Positions 1-8,925 of a DNA stretch of 64,000 bases are shown here, one piece after another. The DNA is from Rhizobiaceae bacterium (GTDB lineage: Bacteria; Pseudomonadota; Alphaproteobacteria; Rhizobiales; Rhizobiaceae), in assembly GCA_029233925.1 (NCBI GenBank), contig JARGOX010000004.1:297738-361737 (forward strand), given 5' to 3'. Position 1 is the stretch's first letter. Each line of letters opens with the position of its first letter. The position numbers were made by a program, and so were the translations under genes. The notes under the pieces are model-generated. The model was given only the letters and a program-made list of their open reading frames with translations. It was not told where the DNA came from and made no database searches.

Positions 1-52
1 GCAAGCACGAGAAACCCGGACAGGACCGCTATTGTGAGAACGGCTGATACAA

Positions 53-856
53 ATGACCAGTGATGTTTTTTCAAGGATCGAGCACGCACGTACAGCTGAC
101 GCCATTGTCCAGCAGGTCGAATTGCTCATCCTGGAGGGGATCTTGAGGTCCGGCGATCAGTTGCCCGGAGAAAGGGAACTGTCGCGCACGTTTGATGTGT
201 CACGCCCGATCGTGCGCGAAGCACTGAAGGTTCTTGAAAATCGCGGTTTGCTCATCAGTCGCCATGGGGGCGGCACCTTCGTTGCCGACCTGATCGGTGA
301 GGTATTCAGCCAGCCGGTGTTGAATCTGATCTCCCGCCACCGGCGCGCTACCCATGATTATCTGGAATACAGACGGGAAATAGAGGCAACAACGGCCGGA
401 TTGGCGGCCCAACGCGCAACCTCTGTCGATAAAAACCGTCTGAGCCTGATTGTCGACGGCATGAAGGAAGCCCATGGCAAGGACGATTTTGATGGGGAAG
501 CGGCGCTCGATGTGGCATTTCACAATGCCATTGGCGAGGCAGCCCACAATATCATTCTTCTGCACACGCTCAGATCCTGTTACCGTCTGTTAAGCGACGG
601 TGTGTTTTTCAACCGGGCGCTTGTCTACCAATATTCCGGATCACGAGACCATCTGCTGGCGCAGCACGTGGCAATCCATGATGCCATCATCAGCGGCAGG
701 GTGGAGCCGGCCCAAAAGGCCGCTTCCCGTCATATGGAATTTGTTGCGCAAACGCTTCGAGAGGCAGAACAGGCCAATGACTGGGAACGGGTGTCCGATC
801 TTCGTCAAAGGTCGCATGGATCAATCCGGGATCAAGGACCGGCGGTCTCAAAATAG
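53..856 (+). CDS. GntR/FadR-family transcriptional regulator
   Basis: This 267-residue protein has an N-terminal winged helix-turn-helix of the GntR type at about residues 12-80, with the typical stretch SRPIVREALKVLENRG. A helical FCD ligand-binding domain follows at about residues 95-230. FadR-subfamily regulators usually respond to organic acids, sugar acids or amino acids, and bind as dimers near their own promoter. The gene lies 56 nt upstream of a LysE-type exporter on the same strand, so it may control that exporter; this is inferred from position only. The 52 nt before it hold no recognisable gene, and the window starts there. The ligand cannot be deduced from the sequence. Confidence 0.88.
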   Translation: MTSDVFSRIEHARTADAIVQQVELLILEGILRSGDQLPGERELSRTFDVSRPIVREALKVLENRGLLISRHGGGTFVADLIGEVFSQPVLNLISRHRRATHDYLEYRREIEATTAGLAAQRATSVDKNRLSLIVDGMKEAHGKDDFDGEAALDVAFHNAIGEAAHNIILLHTLRSCYRLLSDGVFFNRALVYQYSGSRDHLLAQHVAIHDAIISGRVEPAQKAASRHMEFVAQTLREAEQANDWERVSDLRQRSHGSIRDQGPAVSK

Positions 857-912
857 ACACATGCCAAAGAAATTTATCCAATCCACGCACATCCACCCCA
901 AAGGCCTTCATC

Positions 913-1545
913 ATGCCCGTCTCCATAGAAACCCTGCTGACATTTGCCATTGCCAGCTTTGTCCTGCTGATCATACCGGGACCGACCATCATCATGGTGA
1001 TCAGCCAGGCACTTTCCCATGGTAAACGGGTGGCGCTGGCCAGTGTTCTGGGCGTTGCGCTGGGCGACCTTGCCGCAGCCTCGCTGTCGATTATTGGCGT
1101 TGGAACCATTCTGGCAGCCTCCGCGACGATCTTTGCCATCGTCAAATGGGCAGGCGCTGGCTATCTCATCTATATCGGCATCAAGATGTGGAAAACGCCG
1201 GTCAGCGTGCCGCATCTCGAACAATTGGCGCCAGTGCACCATCGCTGGTCGATATTCCGCGATTCATTTCTGGTGACCCTGCTCAATCCCAAAGGCATCA
1301 TCTTTTTCGTTGCCTTCGTACCGCAATTCATTTCGCCCGACAGGGCTTTCGCGCCACAGGCGGCCATTTTTGTGCTGCTTTTCGTCATTCTGGGCGTTGC
1401 CAATGCCTGGGCCTATGCCTTGCTTGCCAGCCGTGCGCGGCACATCATCCGGCGTCCTTCGGTGCTGCGAAGGGCCACCCGTACGGGTGCCGTGTTGCTG
1501 ATGGGCGCCGGGCTGTTTTCCGTTTTCGCACGACGGACGGGCTAA
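913..1545 (+). CDS. LysE/RhtB-family amino-acid exporter
   Basis: This 210-residue hydrophobic protein has about six membrane segments. It begins with the LysE-family pattern [18 protein letters not shown], where the conserved PGP lies at about residues 23-25, and the middle segment [17 protein letters not shown] is also typical of RhtB/LysE proteins. Members export amino acids or derivatives such as homoserine, threonine or lysine across the inner membrane; the substrate here is unknown. The length is normal for the family. It follows the GntR regulator by 56 nt and may be co-transcribed with it. Confidence 0.9.
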   Translation: MPVSIETLLTFAIASFVLLIIPGPTIIMVISQALSHGKRVALASVLGVALGDLAAASLSIIGVGTILAASATIFAIVKWAGAGYLIYIGIKMWKTPVSVPHLEQLAPVHHRWSIFRDSFLVTLLNPKGIIFFVAFVPQFISPDRAFAPQAAIFVLLFVILGVANAWAYALLASRARHIIRRPSVLRRATRTGAVLLMGAGLFSVFARRTG

Positions 1546-1627
1546 TCGGCCATCGGACAATTTGCCGGTCTGGCAAGCGGTAGTGCAGAGGCTTGAGTTT
1601 CTGGCAGATGTGGGGCACACAATCCTG

Positions 1628-2362
1628 ATGCGAGCAAATTTCAAAATTCAGCGGCTCTTCGTCGAAGATGATCTGCAAGAGGGTGCAAGGGTCCCGGCTG
1701 ACAAGGATCAGTTCAACTATCTTTCCCATGTCCTGCGCATGGGCGAAGGCGACAACGTGCTTTTGTTCAATGGACGGCACGGTGAATGGGCCGCAAAAAT
1801 TCATTATGAAAGCAAGAAAAAACTCGTACTTCTCGTGCAAGATCTGGTCCGGGTTCAGCCCGATCCCTGTGATCTGCAATATCTTTTTGCGCCGCTGAAA
1901 CAGGCACGGCTTGACTATACCGTGCAAAAGGCCGTCGAAATGGGCGCAGGCGTTATTCAGCCGGTGCTCACCCACCATACGCAGGCACATAGAATCAATG
2001 CCCACCGGCTTGAACGCAACGCCATTGAAGCTGCAGAACAATGCGGGATCCTGTCAATACCCATCTGTCACGAACCGGTCAAACTGGCCAGGCTTCTGGA
2101 AAACTGGGATCCGCAACGACGCATCATCTATTGTGATGAAATGGCAAAGACGCATAATCCGCTTTCGACGCTGCAAGCCGTAAGCGAAAGCCAACTTGCC
2201 CTGCTGATCGGACCAGAGGGTGGATTTTCAGACGAGGAGCGCCATTTGCTGCAGTCGTGCAGTTTCGTCACTGCGATTCCACTGGGGCCGCGAATTTTGC
2301 GCGCCGATACGGCAGCGGTTGCCGCGATGGCGGTTTTGCAGGCGACAATAGGGGATTGGTGA
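1628..2362 (+). CDS. rsmE: 16S rRNA (uracil1498-N3)-methyltransferase RsmE
   Basis: RsmE methylates U1498 of 16S rRNA using S-adenosylmethionine. The reading frame is open from 1562, but the family starts at [16 protein letters not shown], so I place the start at 1628 (244 aa). The SPOUT-fold signatures are clear near the C-terminus: [13 protein letters not shown] and the knot sequence [12 protein letters not shown]. An N-terminal PUA-like part includes [17 protein letters not shown]. It is followed in the same direction by gshA after a 148-nt gap in which I see no gene. The rsmE-gshA order is common in rhizobial genomes. Confidence 0.95.
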   Translation: MRANFKIQRLFVEDDLQEGARVPADKDQFNYLSHVLRMGEGDNVLLFNGRHGEWAAKIHYESKKKLVLLVQDLVRVQPDPCDLQYLFAPLKQARLDYTVQKAVEMGAGVIQPVLTHHTQAHRINAHRLERNAIEAAEQCGILSIPICHEPVKLARLLENWDPQRRIIYCDEMAKTHNPLSTLQAVSESQLALLIGPEGGFSDEERHLLQSCSFVTAIPLGPRILRADTAAVAAMAVLQATIGDW

Positions 2363-2510
2363 CGATGGATTTCCCACATCAACTTTTACTGAACGCTGCG
2401 ATCAACGATTTTTGCTTGCACAGCGCCGCAAAGCAGTTCAAGCACCTAAACCAGTTTACCGGTCGCCTTGCGGTGGCTTTCCCAATGGCTGCAGTTTGAG
2501 AATTTAGCCC

Positions 2511-3884
2511 ATGGCCCGCGATACGATCGATCAGACACCCATCAGTTCAAAAGACGAGCTGGTTTCCTATCTTGCCAAAGGCTGCAAGCCGAAGCAGGAT
2601 TTTCGCATAGGAACCGAACACGAAAAATTCGCGTTCTTTCTCAATGACAATTCTCCCGTTCCCTATCGGGGAGAACGATCCATCTCAGCTTTGCTTGAGG
2701 GCATGCGTGACCTGCTTGGCTGGGAGCCGATCCTCGACGAAGGCAATATCATCGGACTGGTGGAACCAACCGGAATGGGCGCCATTTCACTGGAACCGGG
2801 CGGCCAGTTCGAGCTGTCGGGTGCGCCGCTGGTCAATATTCACCAGACCTGCCGCGAATCAAATGCCCATCTGGCGCAGCTTCGCGAAATTGCCGAGCCG
2901 CTAGGTATCGGGTTTCTGGGACTGGGTGGCAGCCCCACCTGGACCAGGGCTCAAACACCCCGCATGCCCAAATCCCGCTACGACATCATGACCAATTACA
3001 TGCCCAAGGTGGGCAGCCAGGGTCTCGACATGATGTATCGGACCTGTACCATTCAGGTGAATCTCGACTTTGAGTCCGAGCGTGACATGCGCCGCAAAAT
3101 GCAGGTATCGATGCGTTTGCAGCCCTTGGCGACAGCGCTTTTTGCCCTCTCGCCCTTCACCGAAGGAAAGCCCAACGGATTATTGTCCTGGAGATCGGAC
3201 ATCTGGCGCGATACCGACAACAGGCGCGCCGGTATCTTGCCCTTTGTCTTTTCCGAGGACTACGGGTTTGCCGATTACGTCGAATGGGCGTTGGATGTGC
3301 CGATGTATTTTGTCCTGCGTGAAGGCCATTATCACGATTGCACCCATGTCACCTTCAGGCAATTCATGGATGGTGCGCTGCGCAATGAGCTGCCCGACGG
3401 TCTGCCCACCATGGGAGACTGGACCAATCATCTTTCAACGCTGTTTCCAGAGGTTCGTCTCAAGCAGTTTCTGGAAATGCGCGGTGCCGACGGCGGGCCA
3501 TGGAGGCGCATTTGCGCCCTGCCCGCACTTTGGGTCGGCCTGCTTTATGATGATGCCGCGCTGGACGCAGCCGAAGAGTTGACCCGCGGCTGGAGCGTCG
3601 AGCAGGTTCAGGAATTGCGCGATAGCGTACCCTCTCTTGGTCTCGATGCGGAGATTGCCGGTAAAAGCCTGCACAAGATTTCCCGCGAAGTTCTGGCCAT
3701 TTCGCGCGCCGGACTGCAGGCGCGCCAGCAACTCAATGAAGACGGCAATGACGAGGCGCATTTCCTCGCACCGCTTGAAGAAACGGTCGCCCGCGGCAAG
3801 ACGGCAGCTGGCGAATTGCTGGATCTCTATCATGGGCCGTGGAAAGGTTCCGTGGATCAGGTCTTCAAGGATTATGCCTATTGA
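2511..3884 (+). CDS. gshA: Glutamate-cysteine ligase, plant/alphaproteobacterial type
   Basis: This enzyme joins glutamate and cysteine with ATP to make gamma-glutamylcysteine, the first step of glutathione synthesis in the cytoplasm. At 457 residues the protein has the length of the class found in plants and alphaproteobacteria, not the 518-residue enterobacterial enzyme. Family features include FRIGTEHEKFAFF near residue 33, GGQFELSGAPL near residue 97, and TCTIQVNLDFESE in the middle. The start ATG follows rsmE by 148 nt. Glutathione made here would also supply the glutaredoxin-type arsenate reductase encoded near 59 kb; that link is functional, not genetic. Confidence 0.94.
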   Translation: MARDTIDQTPISSKDELVSYLAKGCKPKQDFRIGTEHEKFAFFLNDNSPVPYRGERSISALLEGMRDLLGWEPILDEGNIIGLVEPTGMGAISLEPGGQFELSGAPLVNIHQTCRESNAHLAQLREIAEPLGIGFLGLGGSPTWTRAQTPRMPKSRYDIMTNYMPKVGSQGLDMMYRTCTIQVNLDFESERDMRRKMQVSMRLQPLATALFALSPFTEGKPNGLLSWRSDIWRDTDNRRAGILPFVFSEDYGFADYVEWALDVPMYFVLREGHYHDCTHVTFRQFMDGALRNELPDGLPTMGDWTNHLSTLFPEVRLKQFLEMRGADGGPWRRICALPALWVGLLYDDAALDAAEELTRGWSVEQVQELRDSVPSLGLDAEIAGKSLHKISREVLAISRAGLQARQQLNEDGNDEAHFLAPLEETVARGKTAAGELLDLYHGPWKGSVDQVFKDYAY

Positions 3885-3951
3885 CCATTGTGATTGCCTG
3901 ACGGCGGCAAATCTGGTCCTATAGGCACTGATAAGCGATTGCGGGTGGCCC

Positions 3952-3981
3952 GACCGTCCGCAAACTGACCGTCCGCAAACC
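3952..3981. repeat. Short tandem duplication upstream of the DUF937 gene
   Basis: A 15-nt unit, GACCGTCCGCAAACT, is repeated directly with one change, and a partial third unit follows. It sits 25 nt before the start codon at 4006, in the probable promoter or leader. It may be a replication-slippage product. Confidence 0.6.
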
Positions 3982-4005
3982 GACAGTTCCAACGAGGATC
4001 AGACA

Positions 4006-4815
4006 ATGCAGCCGCTTTTAGAAATGATGATGCAGGCGCAAAATGGCGAAGCAGCGCGGGCCATGGCAAAACAGTTCGGACTGAAGGAAGACCAGATCTC
4101 CCAGGCCATGGAGGCGCTGATGCCGGCCTTTTCCACCGGATTGAAGCGCAATGCCACCAATCCCCAGGATATCGGCAATTTCATGCAGGCCCTGGCCAAT
4201 GGCAATCATGCAGACTATTTCAACAATGTGAGCCAGGCCTTTTCCCCGCAGGGCGTTGCCGAGGGCAACGGAATATTGGGCCACCTTTTTGGCTCAAAGG
4301 AGGTCAGCCGGGCCGTGGCGCAACAGGCTGAACAGGCCACCGGCATTGGCCAGAATATTCTCAAGCAATTGCTCCCGGTGATTGCCAGCACCATCATGGG
4401 CGGGCTTGCGAACCAGGCGACAGGCGGATCAAAATCCAGCGGTGCCTCTGGCAATGTCTTTGCCGATATGCTCGGGCAAATGATGGGCCAGGCGGGCGCC
4501 GGGCAAAAACAGGCGGCCGCCAATGCGCCCGAAAACCCGCTCGGCCAGATGATGGAAACCATGTTTGGCGGCGGCGTCGGCAAGGATGGCAAAGCATCGG
4601 ACAATCCCTTTGCCGACATGATTGGCAACATGATGAAGGGTGGCATGGCGGGCATGGGCCAGACAGCAGCGCCTGAACCCGAAAAGCAGGCAAATCCCCT
4701 GGACAATATTTTTGGCGACATGTTCGAGGCCGGCACCAAGGTGCAGAAGGACTACCAGAAAAATGTCGACAGCATTTTCGACAGCTATCTCAAGGGTATG
4801 AACAAACAACGCTGA
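4006..4815 (+). CDS. DUF937-domain protein
   Basis: This 269-residue protein has an N-terminal region that looks like a DUF937 domain at about residues 1-150 (for example FGLKEDQISQAMEALMPAF and QQAEQATGIGQNILKQLLP). The C-terminal half is low in complexity, rich in Gly, Met, Ala and Gln, and repeats the motif NPFADMxGxMM three or four times. No signal peptide is visible. The family has no assigned role that I can apply here. The gene stands alone between gshA and the 299-bp repeat. A 7-bp imperfect hairpin follows it at 4841-4867. Confidence 0.75.
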   Translation: MQPLLEMMMQAQNGEAARAMAKQFGLKEDQISQAMEALMPAFSTGLKRNATNPQDIGNFMQALANGNHADYFNNVSQAFSPQGVAEGNGILGHLFGSKEVSRAVAQQAEQATGIGQNILKQLLPVIASTIMGGLANQATGGSKSSGASGNVFADMLGQMMGQAGAGQKQAAANAPENPLGQMMETMFGGGVGKDGKASDNPFADMIGNMMKGGMAGMGQTAAPEPEKQANPLDNIFGDMFEAGTKVQKDYQKNVDSIFDSYLKGMNKQR

Positions 4816-4840
4816 ACTGTTGAAGCGCCGCTGTGGCAAA

Positions 4841-4867
4841 CCCGACGACTGTTTATCAGCCGTCGGG
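4841..4867 (+). terminator. Imperfect hairpin after the DUF937 gene
   Basis: CCCGACG pairs with CGTCGGG, and an inner CTG/CAG pair is separated by one mismatch. No T tract follows, so this is a weak terminator candidate or an mRNA 3' end stem. Confidence 0.4.
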
Positions 4868-4872
4868 CACAA

Positions 4873-5171
4873 GAGCGCTTCGTGATCAAATGGAATCATT
4901 TGACCGAATCGATTTTGGTTGCTGATTAGGCGACTTGCGCGCGGTGGTGCTTCCCACCATAAGCGCAAGTCAACGCGAGCAGCGGGCAAAATCGATCGGC
5001 CCTCTCTTGCTCCGGATTGAAATAACACCCTTTCTTCAATGGGTGGGGAAAGCCGGCCCATCGGCTACGTTGCGCCGCTTGCCCGATGCACCACATCGCG
5101 CTGCGCGACGCGTCTTGCCGAGTGAACCGGCTTTCCGCCATCAAATGTTTCCATTTGATCATGAAGCGCTC
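4873..5171. repeat. 299-bp MITE-like structured repeat, copy 1
   Basis: A second copy of identical length lies at 42335-42633, in the same orientation. The ends are inverted repeats of about 22 nt (GAGCGCTTCRTGATCAAATG at the left, its complement at the right). Just inside each end is a small palindrome, TCAAATG-N4-CATTTGA. Further arms are GGAAAGCCGG/CCGGCTTTCC and GGTGG/CCACC. The two copies differ at about 17 positions by eye, mostly in what would be loops. No target-site duplication is evident. The short frame readable on the minus strand inside is not a credible gene. The element ends 4 nt from the stop codon of the DUF1127 gene. Confidence 0.85.
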
Positions 5172-5175
5172 TAAC

Positions 5176-5451
5176 CTACAACATGTCGAGCCGCGAACGC
5201 CGCCGCAATACGGCGCGGTTAAGATCGAGGGAATGGTCGTCAAACGGACCACCCCGCATGGCATATCGAAGGTCGTCTCTGGTCAGCCCGATATCAGCGA
5301 GTTGATGATCATTGAATTCGTGCAGCCTGTGGAGATCGCGCCGATTGTTGTAACGCCTGCGCAGGGAAACAATCACAGACCAGAATGCGCCCCAATTTGT
5401 TTTGCGTTTGCCCGTGGCCAGGGTTTCGAGACTCTTGTGCAGACTGGTCAT
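5176..5451 (-). CDS. DUF1127-domain small basic protein
   Basis: This is a 91-residue basic protein with the Arg-rich DUF1127 motif at about residues 50-75, including HRLHEFNDHQLADIGLTRDD. Small DUF1127 proteins in rhizobia are linked to RNA turnover and to phosphate and carbon metabolism, but a role for this one cannot be read from sequence. I chose the start at 5451 because GGAGAG lies 7 nt upstream; an in-frame start at 5478 lacks such a site. The stop codon lies 4 nt from the 299-bp repeat, so its transcript probably runs into that structured element. Confidence 0.82.
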   Translation of the reverse strand: MTSLHKSLETLATGKRKTNWGAFWSVIVSLRRRYNNRRDLHRLHEFNDHQLADIGLTRDDLRYAMRGGPFDDHSLDLNRAVLRRRSRLDML

Positions 5452-5665
5452 AATATCTCTCCTTTCCGAACCTGCCATTGCTGGGAATCAAACAGGTCTC
5501 CATGATTTGGGCGCGTTTCCCCGTCGCGTTGCACATTGAAATTTTCCGGAAAACACACCCTGCCGCACCATGTGGTGACCGGCACTTGCAGTCTTTTCAA
5601 AACTCAACTAATTAATCCAGTGAATGTTTCATATGAAAGCAATCACAATTATTGATGGAAAAGCC

Positions 5666-6610
5666 ATGGCTGCGCCCCTTGATATCGACCAGCTCAGAAC
5701 ATTTATCGCCATCATCGACATGGGCAGTTTCACCCGTGCCGCCGATGAGGTGAACAAAACACAATCGGCCGTCTCCATGCAGATGCGGCGGCTGGAAGAA
5801 CGCGTCGGCAAGGCCCTGTTTGAAAAGGCCGGGCGTATGAACCGGTTGACCGAAGACGGCGAACGTTTGCTGACCTTTGCCCGAAAGCTGGTGCGGCTGA
5901 ACAATGAAACTTTGGCCGCCTTTGATGATGAGGCACTGGCCGGAACGATCCGGCTTGGAACACCGGATGATTACGCCGACAGATACATGCCCGATATCAT
6001 TGCCCGCTTTGCCAAGTCCAATCCGAATGTGGAACTGACAATTGCCTGTGAACCATCGAAGGATCTGTGCGAAAGACTCAACCGCAATGAATTGGATGTG
6101 GCGCTGGTTACGCACAATCCGAAGGTGAGAAACTCCATCATGGTGCGGTCGGAACCACTTTTGTGGGTGACGTCGATGGCCCATTCGGTTCACACGGAAA
6201 CACCGGTTCCACTGGCGGTCGGTCGGCGCGATTGCGATTGGCGCCACCTCGGTTGCGCTGCCCTTGAATCGGTGGGACGCGACTATTCGATTCTGTTTAC
6301 CAGTTGGTCGTCCACCGTGGTGGCTTCCGCCGTGTTGGCTGGTCTTGCGGTATCGCTGCTGCCTGAATCGGCGCTGCGTCCAGGCATGCGAATCCTCAGC
6401 GCCGCCGACGGGTTTCCGTCGCTGCCTCCCGCAGAGATCGGCCTAATTCGCCGTGCCGGTGTCAGCACGGTCCTGATGGATGCGATCAGCGACCACATTG
6501 CCGCCAGTCTGGACAATATGACGGCCAGTGATGGGACCCATGATGCCATGTCCCCCCACCGGCTGCAGCAAAACCGACAACGCAACGGATTGATGTTTTC
6601 CAGTTGGTAA
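5666..6610 (+). CDS. LysR-family transcriptional regulator
   Basis: The N-terminal LysR helix-turn-helix is clear: DIDQLRTFIAIIDMGSFTRAADEVNKTQSAVSMQMRRLE. The effector-binding domain starts near residue 95 with GTIRLGTPDDYADRYMP. The total is 314 aa from 5666, where GGA precedes ATG; in-frame ATGs at 5624 and 5633 have no clear ribosome site. The C-terminus (TVLMDAISDHIAASL) is typical. It is transcribed towards xseA, 57 nt away. The target genes and ligand are not known. Confidence 0.9.
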   Translation: MAAPLDIDQLRTFIAIIDMGSFTRAADEVNKTQSAVSMQMRRLEERVGKALFEKAGRMNRLTEDGERLLTFARKLVRLNNETLAAFDDEALAGTIRLGTPDDYADRYMPDIIARFAKSNPNVELTIACEPSKDLCERLNRNELDVALVTHNPKVRNSIMVRSEPLLWVTSMAHSVHTETPVPLAVGRRDCDWRHLGCAALESVGRDYSILFTSWSSTVVASAVLAGLAVSLLPESALRPGMRILSAADGFPSLPPAEIGLIRRAGVSTVLMDAISDHIAASLDNMTASDGTHDAMSPHRLQQNRQRNGLMFSSW

Positions 6611-6667
6611 TACCAAAAATCAGGGCCCGGTCTTGACCCACGGGTCTGATCCGGGCGCTATGGAACC

Positions 6668-8260
6668 ATGGACGATTCAACACCCAAGGCCGATTCGCAC
6701 AGCAATATTGCCGAATATTCGGTCAGCGAGATATCCGGCTCGATCAAGCGCACGATGGAAGATGTTTTCGGGCATGTGCGCATTCGCGGCGAAATATCCG
6801 GATATCGGGGGCCGCATTCCTCCGGGCATGCCTATTTTTCGATGAAAGACGACCGGGCGCGCATTGAAGCGGTCGTCTGGCGTGGTGTCTTTTCCAAGCT
6901 GAAATTCAAGCCTGAAGAAGGCATGGAAATGATCGCCACCGGCAAGGTGACAACCTTTCCCGGTGGGTCCAAATATCAGATTGTCATTGAGTCCCTTGAA
7001 CCCGCCGGTGCCGGCGCCTTGATGGTTCTGCTGGAAGAACGACGCAAGAAACTGGCTGGCGAAGGCCTGTTTGATGAGGCCCGCAAACAGCTTCTGCCCT
7101 ATATGCCGCGGGTGATCGGTGTGGTTACATCACCGACCGGAGCGGTGATCCGCGATATATTGCACAGGATCAATGACCGTTTTCCGGTTCACGTGATTGT
7201 CTGGCCGGTGCGCGTACAGGGCGAGAGCAGCGGCGATGAGGTGGCCGCCGCCATCCGCGGCTTCAACGCGCTGCAACCGGGAGGGCCTGTGGCCCGGCCG
7301 GATGTGCTGATTGTCGCACGGGGCGGCGGCAGCCTTGAAGACCTGTGGGGCTTTAACGACGAGGCCGTAGTACGGGCTGCAGCTGACTCACAAATCCCTC
7401 TGATCTCCGCCGTTGGCCATGAAACCGACTGGACCCTGATAGATCATGCAGCCGATGTGCGCGCACCGACACCCACGGGCGCCGCCGAAATGGCGGTGCC
7501 GGTCAAGGCCGAGTTGCAGGCATCTGTTGCGGCTCTGGCGGCACGGCTTTCCGGCAGCATTTCGCGCGCCCTGGATACGGATCGTCAGGATGTGCGGGCA
7601 CTGGCGCGTGCATTGCCATCGATTGACATGCTGCTGGCGCTGCCGCGCAGACGGTTTGACGAAGGCGCCAGCGCTCTGGGACGGGCACTGCAGCTCAATA
7701 CGGCAGACAAACGACAGCAATACGAGCGCCGCGCAGCCCGGCTGACGCCGGCCACGCTGCATCGCCAGGTGATGGAAAAGGCACAGCAGGTCAGCGCACT
7801 GGCCACCCGGGGCGAACGGCAGATCGAGCGCCGACATGACCATCTGGCAGCGCGGGTCTCGAATGCTTCGGCACGGCTGACCTTGCGCCCTGCCCTGGAC
7901 AGGCTGGCGCGCAGCAGGGAACGTTTGCAAGGGCTGGCCAGACGCTCGGATGAAGTGATGGCGCTGCATATCGAGCGGCGGCGGCGTCAATTGCTGGAAG
8001 CGGGCAGACTGATGAACTCAATGTCCTATCGCAATGTGCTGAGCCGCGGCTATGCCGTGGTGCGTGGTGCTGACGATGCGACCATTGTCAGCGCTGATGC
8101 GGTGTCTTCCGGCGATGGCGTGTCCATCGAATTCATCGATGGACGTGTCAATGCTCTGGTTACGGGCGGCACACCTGCTCCCCGCCAAGCCGCCACTGCG
8201 CCACAAAAGCCGGACAGAAAAAAATCCGGTGCCAGCAAGGATCAGGGCAGCCTGTTCTGA
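6668..8260 (+). CDS. xseA: Exodeoxyribonuclease VII large subunit
   Basis: XseA is the catalytic subunit of exonuclease VII, which degrades single-stranded DNA together with XseB. At about residues 10-110 there is an OB-fold ([20 protein letters not shown]). The central catalytic domain has [17 protein letters not shown] and [28 protein letters not shown] split across adjoining segments. A long Arg/Ala-rich coiled-coil region follows, and a C-terminal segment contains [13 protein letters not shown]. The length of 530 aa is slightly long for the family because of a Lys/Pro-rich tail. Its 3' end overlaps the convergent acvB gene by 19 nt. xseB is not in this window. Confidence 0.96.
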   Translation: MDDSTPKADSHSNIAEYSVSEISGSIKRTMEDVFGHVRIRGEISGYRGPHSSGHAYFSMKDDRARIEAVVWRGVFSKLKFKPEEGMEMIATGKVTTFPGGSKYQIVIESLEPAGAGALMVLLEERRKKLAGEGLFDEARKQLLPYMPRVIGVVTSPTGAVIRDILHRINDRFPVHVIVWPVRVQGESSGDEVAAAIRGFNALQPGGPVARPDVLIVARGGGSLEDLWGFNDEAVVRAAADSQIPLISAVGHETDWTLIDHAADVRAPTPTGAAEMAVPVKAELQASVAALAARLSGSISRALDTDRQDVRALARALPSIDMLLALPRRRFDEGASALGRALQLNTADKRQQYERRAARLTPATLHRQVMEKAQQVSALATRGERQIERRHDHLAARVSNASARLTLRPALDRLARSRERLQGLARRSDEVMALHIERRRRQLLEAGRLMNSMSYRNVLSRGYAVVRGADDATIVSADAVSSGDGVSIEFIDGRVNALVTGGTPAPRQAATAPQKPDRKKSGASKDQGSLF

Positions 8261-8925
8261 TCAGCGGCCTGGTCCAATGTTTCGGCGATCAGCGCTGCAT
8301 TGCCATCATAGCGATGGCCGCCTGGAACGGTCACGACCCGGTAGGGTGTCGTTTGGCGGCAAGCCATATCGCTTTCCCCCTGACCGGTCAGGCACAGCAC
8401 ATGACTGGCGGGCAGAGCGTCAATGGCAGCGCCAACATCGTGGTCACCATGCACAATGCCCAGCATTCCGAGAAAGGTTATCTTGAATTCGGTGCGCTGG
8501 AACGGGCTCAACAGGGCAAGCAGAACCGTCTGGGCACGGGTTTGCTCGTTCATCAAAGGCCAGGCCAGGGGCAATGTATCGGCACCAAAGGAATAACCGC
8601 TCAGTATGACCCGATCACTGTGCCAATGGTCGGTAAAATGGGCGACGATCAGATCGGTATCACGGGCCATGGTCTCAGGCGCCTGCTCATACCAGAAGTA
8701 ACGCAGCGAATTGATGCCGACGACACCGTAGCCCCTTTCGGCAAGCGCATCGGCAAAGCTTTGAAGCGTGCGGCTCCAGCCGCCGTCCCCCGACCACAAG
8801 ACCACAATGCCTCTGACATTTCCTTTTGGCTCGGTCAGATGCAGCGGCAAATCCGAAAAGGGCGCATCAACGGCAACCCTTCCAATGCCAAAAAACAGTA
8901 AAAGCGCTGTCAGGATCAATTTCAA
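8242..8925 (-). CDS. acvB: AcvB/VirJ-like lysyl-phosphatidylglycerol hydrolase
   Basis: This 227-residue protein starts with a hydrophobic signal segment ([13 protein letters not shown]) and is therefore probably periplasmic. It has the alpha/beta-hydrolase VirJ fold: the nucleophile elbow GYSFGAD near residue 110, an early GDGGWS motif, and a C-terminal GGHRYDG with the likely catalytic His. In Agrobacterium and Rhizobium, AcvB hydrolyses lysyl-phosphatidylglycerol and works opposite the synthase LpiA. Here the start codon overlaps the stop of the mprF/lpiA gene by 4 nt (ATGA), so the two are translationally coupled. Full-length AcvB proteins carry extra N-terminal sequence; this one is VirJ-sized. 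Confidence 0.85.
   Translation of the reverse strand: MKLILTALLLFFGIGRVAVDAPFSDLPLHLTEPKGNVRGIVVLWSGDGGWSRTLQSFADALAERGYGVVGINSLRYFWYEQAPETMARDTDLIVAHFTDHWHSDRVILSGYSFGADTLPLAWPLMNEQTRAQTVLLALLSPFQRTEFKITFLGMLGIVHGDHDVGAAIDALPASHVLCLTGQGESDMACRQTTPYRVVTVPGGHRYDGNAALIAETLDQAADQNRLP

Noticed and set aside
4926..5264. Minus-strand frame inside repeat copy 1 (also 42388-42624 in copy 2) as a duplicated gene
   Set aside because: The shared frame starts at MIKWKHLM within the terminal inverted repeat. It diverges at the variable block and reads to different ends, with no domain. The conservation pattern fits structure, not coding.
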